From CAUZWH01 sp965224275 (GTDB lineage: Bacteria; Pseudomonadota; Alphaproteobacteria; SHVV01), in NCBI GenBank assembly GCA_965224275.1, contig CBDCYR010000011.1, positions 1 to 64,000 of the forward strand: 64,000 nt of DNA, read 5' to 3'. The position numbers and the translations under genes are program-made. How positions within the stretch are numbered: the first letter of the stretch is position 1; the number at the start of each line of letters is the position of its first letter. This document shows, piece by piece, positions 1 to 8,082 of the stretch. The notes under the pieces are model-generated. The model saw only the letters and a list, made by a program, of their open reading frames with translations. It was not told where the DNA came from and did not search any database.

Positions 1-747
1 GATGGTGACGTCGCCAACGATGTATCCGTTCCTGTCGACCCGTTCGCCGGTGGGTTGGTAGTGTTCGTAATTCGCGCCGAAATGAATAGCGCACCTCAGC
101 CTGGGAACGCTCTCCGTAGCAGCTAAATCACGCGCTGCGGCGTTGTAGGCTAATGCAAGCAAAGATACGGCGTAGAGAGCTATGTCCGCCAACAGGCCGA
201 CATTGCGGTTCCAAATATAGAATCCATCGCCAGTCGTACTCATGCATAGGTCAAGCGGCATTCCGAGCGATTTACACCGCTGACCGGCTAGATTGATGTA
301 ATAGGAAAGTGCACTAATTTGAGTAATCTGCTCGAACGGGGAGTAAACAGAGAAACTCACGATGTCGTACAGGGCGACCGCACGGCATTCGAATTGGGTC
401 ACGCTGTAATACCTAATAATGTCGTTTATCGCCGCGTGCACACCTTCTGTATCGGAAAAGCTATTCGCCATTTCCAAGGACGCTTCTTTGCATCCTTCTT
501 CGAATAATTTTACGAACTCTTGATCGGTTTTGATAAAGCGGTCATATCGGAGCAGATCCGGCCGACGTTGCTCCCATTGAGGCAGGTCATAGCTCGATAG
601 ATAAAGTACCCGGATACCAAATGCAGCCAAACGCCAGCCAATGATAACGTTGGCACCCCGCCGCCATACTTTGAGCAATGCAAGGTCGAGGGCTCGTCGG
701 TCCGCAGCCGGCAACTCAAAACTAGGGGTGGCGGAGCTTGTCGACAT
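1..747 (-). CDS. Class III nucleotide cyclase-like protein, 3' end beyond window
   Basis: The minus strand is open from an ATG at 747 to the window edge, 249 codons with no stop, so the gene is truncated only by the window. The first ~100 residues are a charged domain I do not recognise. From about residue 128 there is a class III cyclase pattern: YDIVSFS carries the first metal-binding aspartate, and about 50 residues later STTGDGFYIWN carries the second. A later stretch, RCAIHFGANYEHY, then RNGYIVGDVT, resembles the cyclase segment that follows. In this fold such residues bind two metals and make cAMP, cGMP or a pyrimidine cyclic nucleotide. Substrate-choosing residues lie in part beyond the edge, so the product is unknown. 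The neighbour that would show an effector or operon is off the window. Confidence 0.72.
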   Translation of the reverse strand, partial: MSTSSATPSFELPAADRRALDLALLKVWRRGANVIIGWRLAAFGIRVLYLSSYDLPQWEQRRPDLLRYDRFIKTDQEFVKLFEEGCKEASLEMANSFSDTEGVHAAINDIIRYYSVTQFECRAVALYDIVSFSVYSPFEQITQISALSYYINLAGQRCKSLGMPLDLCMSTTGDGFYIWNRNVGLLADIALYAVSLLALAYNAAARDLAATESVPRLRCAIHFGANYEHYQPTGERVDRNGYIVGDVTI

Positions 748-995
748 TCTTAAGTGCCTTCATCAAATACCGAAACATCAGGGCACATAACCTATGGAAA
801 TGGTAATCCAATAACCTAACGTGAACGACAAAACCCTTGAATCCTGGCAGTCACGTAGCCTCGCGAGGGTTTGCCCGCGCTTATGGCTCTGATCGGACCG
901 AAATGACCACAACTCGGCCCCATTAGAAGCCGCTCAAGACGTGTGCGAGATTCTCGTGGTGGGCTGTCGCGAAAAACGCGAGATCTCGCGCAGGC

Positions 996-1841
996 TTAGT
1001 GCGGTACTGCCAGCTCGGGTGGCGGCAGGATCGTCGTCCGCTTCATTAACCGTTCCGAGTCGCCATCGAACGGTTCACGCCGATGCATGGTGCAGGCATT
1101 GTCCCACAGCACGGCATCGCCATCCTGCCACTTATGGGTATAGACGAACTCGTCGCGCACCGACCAGTCGTAGAGTTCTTCGAGCAGATCTTTGCTCTCG
1201 GTCTCCGAGAGACCTGGAATATGCGTCGTCATGCCGGGGCAGATATACAGTGCCCTGCGGCCCGTGATCGGATGGGTCCGCACCAATGGATGCACCACAT
1301 CCGGCGTCTTATTGGTTTGGTCCTTGTTGGTCGGCACGCTGTTGCCGGCATTAAAGAAAGCGTAGGACTGATTGGCCCGCAGGACATCGATTCGTTGCTT
1401 GGTCGCGGCCGGCAATTGCGCATAAGCGGCGGTCATATCCGCAAACGACGTTTCGCCGCCGCGGGCCGGTAATTTTGCCGCCATCAGGCACGATCCCACC
1501 GCCGGTCGCGGCAGATAGATCTGATCGTAGTGCCAGCCGACTTCGTGGTCGGACAGGATGCCAATCCGACGCCCGCCTTCGATAATGTTCGACACGTAGA
1601 GAATTTCGGGATTGTCCGGCGATAGATATTCGGTGCGCACGTGGATTTCGAGGGCGCCGAAGCGGCGGCTGAAAGCAACCAGATCAGCTTCCGAAATGTT
1701 CTGCGCGCGCAGCACCAGGATCTCATGGTCCAGCCATGCTTGCCGCACTTCCGCGAAGGTGGCGTCGTCCAGCGCGGAGATGTCGACGCCCCTCACCTCG
1801 GCCGCGAATGTCTTGCTGAGGGGACGTTTGTCGATCGTCAT
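996..1841 (-). CDS. TauD/TfdA-family Fe(II)/2-oxoglutarate dioxygenase
   Basis: A 281-residue cytoplasmic dioxygenase. The iron triad is visible: H104 and D106 in GWHYDQIYL, and H253 in NACTMHRREPF; R268 in RLMKRTTI is placed to bind the 2-oxoglutarate carboxylate. Length matches TauD and TfdA (about 280). Family members hydroxylate small acids such as taurine, phenoxyacetates or alkyl sulfates; the substrate cannot be named. The frame stays open upstream to 2159, but that extension overlaps the divergent RidA gene and has no family similarity. The ATG at 1841 starts the typical N-terminus, MTIDKRPLSKTFAAEV. It is transcribed away from ridA, with 117 bp between the starts. Confidence 0.9.
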   Translation of the reverse strand: MTIDKRPLSKTFAAEVRGVDISALDDATFAEVRQAWLDHEILVLRAQNISEADLVAFSRRFGALEIHVRTEYLSPDNPEILYVSNIIEGGRRIGILSDHEVGWHYDQIYLPRPAVGSCLMAAKLPARGGETSFADMTAAYAQLPAATKQRIDVLRANQSYAFFNAGNSVPTNKDQTNKTPDVVHPLVRTHPITGRRALYICPGMTTHIPGLSETESKDLLEELYDWSVRDEFVYTHKWQDGDAVLWDNACTMHRREPFDGDSERLMKRTTILPPPELAVPH

Positions 1842-1958
1842 GTCCGTTTCACCATTGCTACCCGCATTCAGATTCTGAATATTCACCAGCCAGGCCTTGG
1901 CAGGCAAGGTACTTTCCAACCGACAACACCAGTTGCGAGAATTTTTCCGGAGGTCCTC

Positions 1959-2351
1959 ATGGATGATCGCGTTTTTCACATGATTGGCGATGCCCCTGCG
2001 CCGGTGGCGCCCTATAGCCACGCCGTCGAAATCGACGGCTGGTTGTTCGTTACCGGTCAACTTCCTATCGACCCCGCCGACAATGATGCGCCGTTGCCGC
2101 AAGGCATCGAAAACCAAACCCGCACCGTGTTCGACAATCTCGAAATCGTTCTCGGCCACGCCGGCTATGCGCTCACCGATGTGGTTAGCGCCCGGGTCTT
2201 CCTCACCGACTTCTATAACGACTACGCGGGGATGAACGAAATCTACGCGAGCTACTTCGCGGGCGACCGGCGGCCGGCACGAACCTGCGTCGGGGTGACC
2301 GGACTCGCCCGCGAGGCGCTGGTCGAAATCGATTTCATTGCCCGCAAGTGA
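1959..2351 (+). CDS. RidA/YjgF/YER057c family protein
   Basis: A 130-residue RidA-family protein. RidA trimers deaminate reactive enamines and imines released by PLP enzymes. The conserved pattern is present: APYSHAVEIDGWLFVTGQ near the N-terminus, and the active-site arginine in RRPARTCV (R108), followed by ALVEIDFIA. A strong ribosome site (cggagg, 1948-1953) precedes the ATG at 1959; the open frame reaching back to 1641 is antisense to the divergent dioxygenase and is not used. Many RidA paralogues sit in catabolic operons, so this copy may serve the neighbouring dioxygenase rather than general housekeeping. Confidence 0.9.
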   Translation: MDDRVFHMIGDAPAPVAPYSHAVEIDGWLFVTGQLPIDPADNDAPLPQGIENQTRTVFDNLEIVLGHAGYALTDVVSARVFLTDFYNDYAGMNEIYASYFAGDRRPARTCVGVTGLAREALVEIDFIARK

Positions 2352-2381
2352 TCCGGAAGCTCATGACGCCAATCCGCATTC

Positions 2382-2828
2382 CTACATAACCGCCGTATCG
2401 AGCCAGATCGTCACCGGTCCGTCGTTGACCAATTCAACCGCCATGTGAGCTGCGAATTGGCCTTGGGCAATAGCAACACCCGCCTCGGCAACCGCCCCGC
2501 AATAGTGCTGATAGAGCGCGGCAGCGGCATCGGGTGCGGCCGCGTCGATGAAACTCGGCCGGTTGCCCTTTCGGGTATCCCCACACAGGGTAAATTGACT
2601 GACGACCAGGACCCGGCCGCCGGTGTCGACGACTGAGCGGTTCATCTTACCGGTATCGTCCTCAAACACGCGCAGTGCCGCTGTCTTACGCGCCAAACGC
2701 GTGGCATCGGCTTCGCGATCGTCCTTAGCAACGCCCAACAGCACCAGCAGACCGGCCTCGATTGCCGAAATGCGCCGGTCGCCGACGACAACGCTGGCCC
2801 GAGACACTCGCTGAACCAGCGCCTTCAC
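2382..2828 (-). CDS. dtd: D-aminoacyl-tRNA deacylase
   Basis: A 148-residue DTD protein, which hydrolyses D-aminoacyl-tRNA (and Gly-tRNAAla) to protect translation. It has the whole family length and both signature motifs: SQFTLCGDTRKGNRPSF around residues 78-94 and the C-terminal Gly-cisPro loop in NDGPVTIWLDT. The start codon is GTG at 2828 (KALVQRVSRASVVV follows), the position expected from the family. It converges with ridA, with 30 bp between the two stops. Confidence 0.95.
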   Translation of the reverse strand: MKALVQRVSRASVVVGDRRISAIEAGLLVLLGVAKDDREADATRLARKTAALRVFEDDTGKMNRSVVDTGGRVLVVSQFTLCGDTRKGNRPSFIDAAAPDAAAALYQHYCGAVAEAGVAIAQGQFAAHMAVELVNDGPVTIWLDTAVM

Positions 2829-3024
2829 GCCTCACCTCGATGTCGATTCTGGTGCAATATCGGCCTTATTTTGACGTCAAGATCACCCCTTAACACCCTG
2901 ATATAAATAAACATATACGTAATTATCCGCACTTTTCAAATTGCGGTGGTAGCATAGGCTATGTTCAACGTTTCTGGACCTGGGCAGCGACGCGGCTGTT
3001 AGCGGCCGCGCGCGCCAACCACGT

Positions 3025-4128
3025 ATGCGATACACCGTTCGCGTTATCATCCGCATCGTTCTGCTGATCGGAGTTCCGATCGTCGCGATCTACCTTGGCG
3101 CGCAATATTACGTTGAGAATGCGCGGTTTGTGACGACCGAGAATGCTTACGTCAAAGCCAATTTGATTGCCGTCAGCGCCGGCGTCTCGGGTCACGTCAC
3201 GCGCATGCTGGTGAGCGGCGACCAGCGCGTTACAGCCGGCCAGCTCCTGTTTACGATCGACGATGAGCCCTTTCGCATTGAACTGGCACGCGCGAACGCC
3301 GCCATGGCGCAAGTCCGCAATACCATTTTGGGATCGCGCGCCGCCTATTTTGAAGCGCAGGCCGATCTTGAAGAGGCCGAGGAGCAGGTCGCCTACAACA
3401 AGCGCCTGTTCGAGCGCCAGCAAAAGTTGGCCAAGAAGGGCATTTCGGCCGGCACGAAGTTCGATGAGGCGGAGAATGATCTGGCGCTGGCCAAACGGCG
3501 CGTACGCGCGCTACGCGAGCGCTTGCGCGGCACCCTCGCCGATCTCGGTGGCGACATCAATCTCAAGATCGAGGCCCATCCGATGTTCGGCGAGGCCCAG
3601 GCGATTCGTGAGGCCGCCGAGCGCAACTTTCGCAACGCGTTGGTTTATGCGCCGGCCGACGGCATCGTCGGCCGGCTCAATCTACAGCAGGGTGAATATG
3701 TCGATGCCGGCCGGCCGTTGTTTCCGATCGTCCAAACGTCAAACCTATGGGTCGAAGCCAATCTAAAGGAAACCCAGCTCACCCATATCGTCCTTGGCCA
3801 ACAAGTCACGGTCGTCGCCGACGCCTACCCCGACCACACCTGGAAAGCGAGTGTCCGAAGTTTCAGCCCCTCGACCGGCGCCGAAGTGGCGATCCTACCG
3901 CCCCAGAACGCGAGTGGGAACTGGGTCAAAGTCGTACAGCGGATTCCGGTCAAGATCGAGATCGATCAGTCCCAGCATGATGTCGAGTTGCGCCCGGGCA
4001 TGACGGTGGCGATCAGCATCGATACCGAGCGTGAAGTCACCCTCATTGACCTGGTCGATTCTGCGTTCGCGTGGACCAAACCCAGCAAGCCGCCAATAGT
4101 CGAGCCGCTTAGCAAGACCTCACAATGA
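3025..4128 (+). CDS. HlyD-family periplasmic adaptor (EmrA-like)
   Basis: A 367-residue membrane fusion protein. Residues 5-30 form one inner-membrane anchor, followed by a lipoyl-like half motif (TENAYVKANLIAVSAGVSG), a coiled-coil hairpin (about residues 95-190, rich in E, R, A and K) and the second lipoyl half (APADGIVGRLNLQQGEYV). This is the order found in EmrA, which links an MFS pump to an outer-membrane channel. It overlaps the pump gene by 4 bp, so the two are translationally coupled. No TolC-type channel is present in the window. The preceding 2880-2960 is AT-rich and probably holds the promoter. Confidence 0.9.
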   Translation: MRYTVRVIIRIVLLIGVPIVAIYLGAQYYVENARFVTTENAYVKANLIAVSAGVSGHVTRMLVSGDQRVTAGQLLFTIDDEPFRIELARANAAMAQVRNTILGSRAAYFEAQADLEEAEEQVAYNKRLFERQQKLAKKGISAGTKFDEAENDLALAKRRVRALRERLRGTLADLGGDINLKIEAHPMFGEAQAIREAAERNFRNALVYAPADGIVGRLNLQQGEYVDAGRPLFPIVQTSNLWVEANLKETQLTHIVLGQQVTVVADAYPDHTWKASVRSFSPSTGAEVAILPPQNASGNWVKVVQRIPVKIEIDQSQHDVELRPGMTVAISIDTEREVTLIDLVDSAFAWTKPSKPPIVEPLSKTSQ

Positions 4129-5672
4129 CCGTCACAGGTGAGGCGCGGCCATCGGTCGGGATCAATCGGCCGATGATCCTGGCCACGATCACGCTGTCGA
4201 CGATGGTGGTGGTGCTCGACATGAGCATTACCGTGATTGCCCTGCCCCACATGCAGGGCGGCCTGTCCGCCACCGCCGATCAAGTCGCCTGGGTAATGAC
4301 CAGCTACATCGTCACGATGTCGATCATGATTGCTTACACCGGCTGGCTCGGAAGCCGCATCGGCCGCCGGCGTTTGTATATCGCATCGACCGTATTGTTC
4401 ACCGTCGGCGCCTTACTGTCCGGCAGCGCCGACTCGCTCACCGAGCTGGTGATTTACCGATCGATCCAGGGCGCCGCCGCGGCGCCGGCGTTCCCGCTGG
4501 GCCAAGCCATCATCCTCGACTCCTTTCCCCGTGAGCGTCACGGCCAGGCGTTGGCTTATTGGGGGGTCGGCATCATGGTCGCCCCGGTTACCGGCCCAAT
4601 CCTTGGTGGCTATATCACCGAGATCTTCGACTGGCGGTGGGTGTTTTTTCTCGCCGCACCGCTCGGCGTCCTCTCAGTCCTGCTGGCTTCAAAATACTTG
4701 GTCGATGTCGGGGAGGACCGGCAGCGCAAGTTCGATTGGCTGGGATTCGCCGCGCTGGCAGCGGTGCTCGGCGCCGCTCAGCTGATGATGGATCGGGGTC
4801 AACGGGTCGGTTGGTTCGAATCAACCGAAATCGTCATCGAGGCGGCGATCGTAGGGTTGGGTTTATATGTCTTGATCGTTCACATGCTGACCACGAGGAA
4901 CCCCTACCTGCCGCCGGCCCTGTTTACCGACCGCAACTACATGCTAGGCCTCGCGTTTTCCTTTGTGCTCGGCACCTTTGTTCTGTCCGGCAATTATGTG
5001 CTGACGCTTTTCCTGCAAAACATTCAGGGCTATCCGGTGATGTCCGCTGGGATGATCCTGACGCCACGCGCGATCGGCACCCTCGTCGCCTTGGTCGCGG
5101 TCGGGCGTCTGATCATGCACCTCGACGCCCGGATTCTCATCGCCACGGGCTTTGCTGCCACCGCGATATCCTCGCTGATGCTGGCCCAGATCAACGCCGA
5201 TGTTGGCGTCGTGCAGTTCTCAATCGCCGCCTTCCTCAATGGTTTTGGGACCGGCTGTATCTGGGCGCCGATGATGACGCTGATGTTTTCGACTTTGCAC
5301 CGGCAATACCGCACCGAAGGGTCGATGCTGGTCAACCTCATCCGCAGCTACGGCAGCGGCCTCGGCATCTCGATTGCCGCCGTCGTCCTCACGCGCTCGC
5401 AGAGCGTTGCCTATTCCGAGCTGACCGAATACATCACCCCCTATCGCGAGGTTCTGCAGCTCCCCGACGCTGCCGGCCAATGGAGCCTCGAAACCGCCAC
5501 CGGTCTCGCCGCGTTGCAGGCCGAGGTTTCCCAACAGGCCTTTATGTTCGGTATTCTCAACAATTTTCTGTGGGCGTTCGTCGCCGCCGGAATTGCGCTG
5601 CCGCTTGTCGCCCTGTTCCGCCGCAGCGCGGAAACACCCGAATACCCCGACCGCGAAAGAGCCGCTCAGTGA
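4125..5672 (+). CDS. MFS drug:H+ antiporter, DHA2 family (EmrB-like)
   Basis: A 515-residue, 14-helix major facilitator transporter of the inner membrane. Motif A is visible in the loop after helix 2 (GWLGSRIGRRRLY) and motif C-like glycines follow in VGIMVAPVTGPILGGYI, typical of antiporters that export hydrophobic compounds using the proton gradient. With the adaptor just upstream it should form an EmrAB-type tripartite pump. The ATG overlaps the adaptor stop (ATGA), and its own stop overlaps the GTG start of the ThDP enzyme, so all three genes form one operon. The exported compound is unknown. Confidence 0.93.
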   Translation: MTVTGEARPSVGINRPMILATITLSTMVVVLDMSITVIALPHMQGGLSATADQVAWVMTSYIVTMSIMIAYTGWLGSRIGRRRLYIASTVLFTVGALLSGSADSLTELVIYRSIQGAAAAPAFPLGQAIILDSFPRERHGQALAYWGVGIMVAPVTGPILGGYITEIFDWRWVFFLAAPLGVLSVLLASKYLVDVGEDRQRKFDWLGFAALAAVLGAAQLMMDRGQRVGWFESTEIVIEAAIVGLGLYVLIVHMLTTRNPYLPPALFTDRNYMLGLAFSFVLGTFVLSGNYVLTLFLQNIQGYPVMSAGMILTPRAIGTLVALVAVGRLIMHLDARILIATGFAATAISSLMLAQINADVGVVQFSIAAFLNGFGTGCIWAPMMTLMFSTLHRQYRTEGSMLVNLIRSYGSGLGISIAAVVLTRSQSVAYSELTEYITPYREVLQLPDAAGQWSLETATGLAALQAEVSQQAFMFGILNNFLWAFVAAGIALPLVALFRRSAETPEYPDRERAAQ

Positions 5673-7285
5673 ACAACGCCGATCTCATCGTCCAGATACT
5701 CAAATCATCCGGGATCAACCACGGATTTGGCATTCCGAGCGGCAATGTGTTGCCGTTGATGGAGGCGATGCGCACCGGTGGGATCGAATTCGTGCTCACC
5801 GCGCACGAGGGCTCGGCCGCATTCTGCGCCGATGTGACCGGCCGCATGACCGGCCGGCCGGGCCTGTGTATCGCCACGCTCGGTCCCGGCGCTACCAATC
5901 TCACCACCGGCGTCGGCAGCGCGTTCCTCGATCGTTCGCCGCTGCTGGCAATCACCTGCAATTTGAACGTCGGTCAGCTCGGCCGTCGCATTCAGATGTA
6001 CATCGACCACCACGCTTTGTTTAAGCCGATTACCAAAGCGAGCTACGGCCTGCGGCAAGGCGAGATTGTCGCCACCGTGGAAGCGGCGCTTCGAACCGCG
6101 CTTAGCGAACCCCGTGGGCCCGTCCACCTCGATCTGCCCGAGGATGTCGCGTTGGCGCCAGCGGACGATGCTTCGTCAGCCGTCGTTAACGGCGCCATCA
6201 ACGGCGCTCCGCTCGCCCCCGCCACCGACAAGTCGGTCTTTGCTGAAGCCGAGCATTTGATCCGCGGCGCAACGCGGCCGCTCGCGGTGATCGGCGCCTC
6301 GGCCATGCGGATGAATGATCCCGCCGCGCTCCAACGTTTCGTTGAAAAACACAATATCCCGTTCGCCTCGACGACCATGGCCAAGGGCCTCGTCGATGAG
6401 GATCATTCGCTTGCGATCGGTTGCATCGAACGCGCCCGGCGGCAGATCCAGCGCGAGTTTCTCCGCAGCGCCGATCTGATCATTGGTCTCGGCTACGACA
6501 CCATCGAGGTCGAATACGAGGCGTGGATCGGTGATATTGCGCTGCTCCAGATCGACATCGAACCGGTCGATACCGCTGCCAGCGTCAACCTCGCCTGCGA
6601 AATCGTCGGCGACCTCGATCACTCCTTGGCCCAACTTGAACCCATTGAGCCGGCGGCAAACCAATGGGAGTCCGCGACAATCGAGGCGCATCGCCAAGCC
6701 TTTCATCACGCCCTGCGGCCCGCGACGGATACCTTCACACCGCACGAGATCATCGATCTGATGCGCCAACTCCTGCCCGCCGACGGCATTCTCGCCTTCG
6801 ATGTCGGCGCCCACACGCATCAAATCGCTAGCCAGTGGACGGCCCATGCGCCGCGCAGCTTTCTGATTACCAATGGCTGGTCGTCGATGGGCTTCGGCAT
6901 CCCATCGGCAATCGCGGCCAAGCTCGCGGTGCCTGATCGGGCGGTTGCCGGTCTTATCGGCGATGGCTGCTTCCAGATGACGTGCGGCGAGCTAGCAACC
7001 GCGCAGCGACTTGGTATCAGCTTGCCGATCGTTGTCCTCGACGACCGCAGCCTCAGTCTTATCAACGTCAAGCAGATCCGGCGCCAATATGGCATTTCCG
7101 GCGTCGACCTCGACGATGGCAGTTTAGCCGATCCGCCGGCCCATTACTTCGGGGTACCCGTTCGAGCTGCCACCGACGCGACCGGCTTCACAGCTGCCTT
7201 CACCGATGCACTCGACGCTCCCGGGCCGACCGTGATCGAAGTGAAGGTCGATCCAGCGCACTACCTCGAAACAGTGTTCGATTAG
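5669..7285 (+). CDS. Thiamine-diphosphate-dependent enzyme, acetolactate synthase-like
   Basis: A 538-residue enzyme of the acetolactate synthase/benzoylformate decarboxylase superfamily, with N-terminal PYR, central and C-terminal PP domains. The cofactor-activating glutamate is E47 in LTAHEGSAAF. The PP domain has GDG at residues 431-433 (IGDGCFQMTC), but the residue 25 places later, usually asparagine, is aspartate (D458 in VVLDDRSLSL). Aspartate may still hold Mg2+, but this departs from the family pattern. The start is the GTG at 5669, overlapping the stop of the efflux gene; a longer frame upstream lies wholly within emrB and is a shadow. Being in an operon with an EmrAB-type pump suggests it makes or removes the compound being exported; this is inference. 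2-hydroxyacyl-CoA lyase or a sulfopyruvate decarboxylase-like enzyme are alternatives. Confidence 0.85.
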   Translation: MNNADLIVQILKSSGINHGFGIPSGNVLPLMEAMRTGGIEFVLTAHEGSAAFCADVTGRMTGRPGLCIATLGPGATNLTTGVGSAFLDRSPLLAITCNLNVGQLGRRIQMYIDHHALFKPITKASYGLRQGEIVATVEAALRTALSEPRGPVHLDLPEDVALAPADDASSAVVNGAINGAPLAPATDKSVFAEAEHLIRGATRPLAVIGASAMRMNDPAALQRFVEKHNIPFASTTMAKGLVDEDHSLAIGCIERARRQIQREFLRSADLIIGLGYDTIEVEYEAWIGDIALLQIDIEPVDTAASVNLACEIVGDLDHSLAQLEPIEPAANQWESATIEAHRQAFHHALRPATDTFTPHEIIDLMRQLLPADGILAFDVGAHTHQIASQWTAHAPRSFLITNGWSSMGFGIPSAIAAKLAVPDRAVAGLIGDGCFQMTCGELATAQRLGISLPIVVLDDRSLSLINVKQIRRQYGISGVDLDDGSLADPPAHYFGVPVRAATDATGFTAAFTDALDAPGPTVIEVKVDPAHYLETVFD

Positions 7286-7603
7286 CCCGGACGGGGTAGC
7301 GGCAGCGGCCTTGCCAGGTCCGCGTCTGAGGGTATTCGAGACGCCGTCGATAAGTTCACCCGGGTCGCGAATTAGCCCAGTCGCGGACATTACTCACCCT
7401 CACCCAATGCCGCTTTTACTTTGGTAGACGGAGCTTTCGGAGGCCTACGAGACGGAAGACCTGTGGCTATGATGGATAGGCCAAGCGGCTTGCCTACATA
7501 CCCACAGGTTCAACATCCGCAGGATATCTCGAACAGGAATTTGGCAACGCGATCAGTAACAGGAATACATCGCGCAATTCCCGCGGTTACCTGTTTCGGA
7601 CCC
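7286..7603. other. Intergenic region with a long palindrome
   Basis: No gene is supported in these 318 bp. The main structure is the palindrome at 7461-7507, listed separately. Near the right end, aacagg and cctgtt arms (about 7559-7594) could form a weaker stem. The region ends at the stop codon of the DUF1330 gene on the other strand, so it is a convergent intergenic space where terminators would be expected; no clean T-tract terminator was seen. Confidence 0.5.
7461..7507. repeat. Palindrome related to the IS256 leader hairpin
   Basis: A 47-bp imperfect palindrome with outer arms CTGTGG and CCACAG and an inner stem made of TAGGCCAAGC and GGCTTGCCTA. The same outer arms and the word GGCTTGCCTAC occur in the 66-bp hairpin inside both IS256 copies (10083-10148 and 23203-23268). 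It lies 1.2 kb outside the nearest IS copy, so it is not part of that element. Confidence 0.6.
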
Positions 7604-7909
7604 CTACGACGGCGGTAGGGCCCATTCTTCATAAGCCACCATGCGTTGATCCGATCCTTCGTCTCGCAACGACACCAACGCTTGATATTCGTCCGAGTCA
7701 TGCCAGGAATCGAGTTTCGCCATGGTTTCGAATTCAATTACAAACACCATCTGATGGCCGTCGTTTTCACCATTCAGCATTTTGGGCTGGGCACCAATCG
7801 CGACTGGTTTTGCACCGTATTTGGCGGCCACGGATCGGGTGTTAGTTAGGTAGTTTTTGAATTTCTCTTGGTCGGTCACGGTCACTTGCGAGATCATATA
7901 GGCTGGCAT
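7604..7909 (-). CDS. DUF1330 family protein
   Basis: A 101-residue protein of the DUF1330 family, a small ferredoxin-like dimeric alpha/beta barrel fold with no settled function. It starts MPAYMISQVTVTDQEKF and has the family pattern of a conserved F-x-x-Y, a GG/G-K-P-like segment (YGAKPVAIGAQ) and a closing SDEYQALVSLRD. A good ribosome site (AGGAGA) precedes the ATG at 7909. It is divergent from the HxlR regulator gene with an AT-rich palindrome between them, so it is the likely regulated target. Confidence 0.85.
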   Translation of the reverse strand: MPAYMISQVTVTDQEKFKNYLTNTRSVAAKYGAKPVAIGAQPKMLNGENDGHQMVFVIEFETMAKLDSWHDSDEYQALVSLRDEGSDQRMVAYEEWALPPS

Positions 7910-8016
7910 CAGAGTCTCCTTTCAAGGACTAATTTGCGATTGTCAGTCGCAACCGGATCGAAGACTGGCGAGAAACCGCCTTGGCCGTTCCGGTAGCCAA
8001 TCGCAAGACCGACTAG

Positions 8017-8058
8017 ATACTTTATATTGTAAAATATCAATTTTATTATATAAAGTAT
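8017..8058. promoter_or_regulatory. Probable HxlR operator between divergent genes
   Basis: Perfect 10-bp inverted repeat, ATACTTTATA at 8017-8026 and TATAAAGTAT at 8049-8058, with a 22-bp AT-rich centre. Half-site centres are 32 bp apart, about three helical turns, fitting two dimers or a looped pair. It sits 24 bp before the regulator start and overlaps where promoters of both genes must lie. HxlR-type regulators often bind such sites next to their own gene; that this one does is inference. Confidence 0.6.
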
Positions 8059-8082
8059 AGAGTATCTACCTTGTGAGGACAA

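Noticed and set aside
4559..5668. Long open frame upstream of and continuous with the ThDP enzyme
   Set aside because: It lies entirely within emrB in another frame and its product is arginine/proline-rich nonsense; the GTG at 5669 is the family start.
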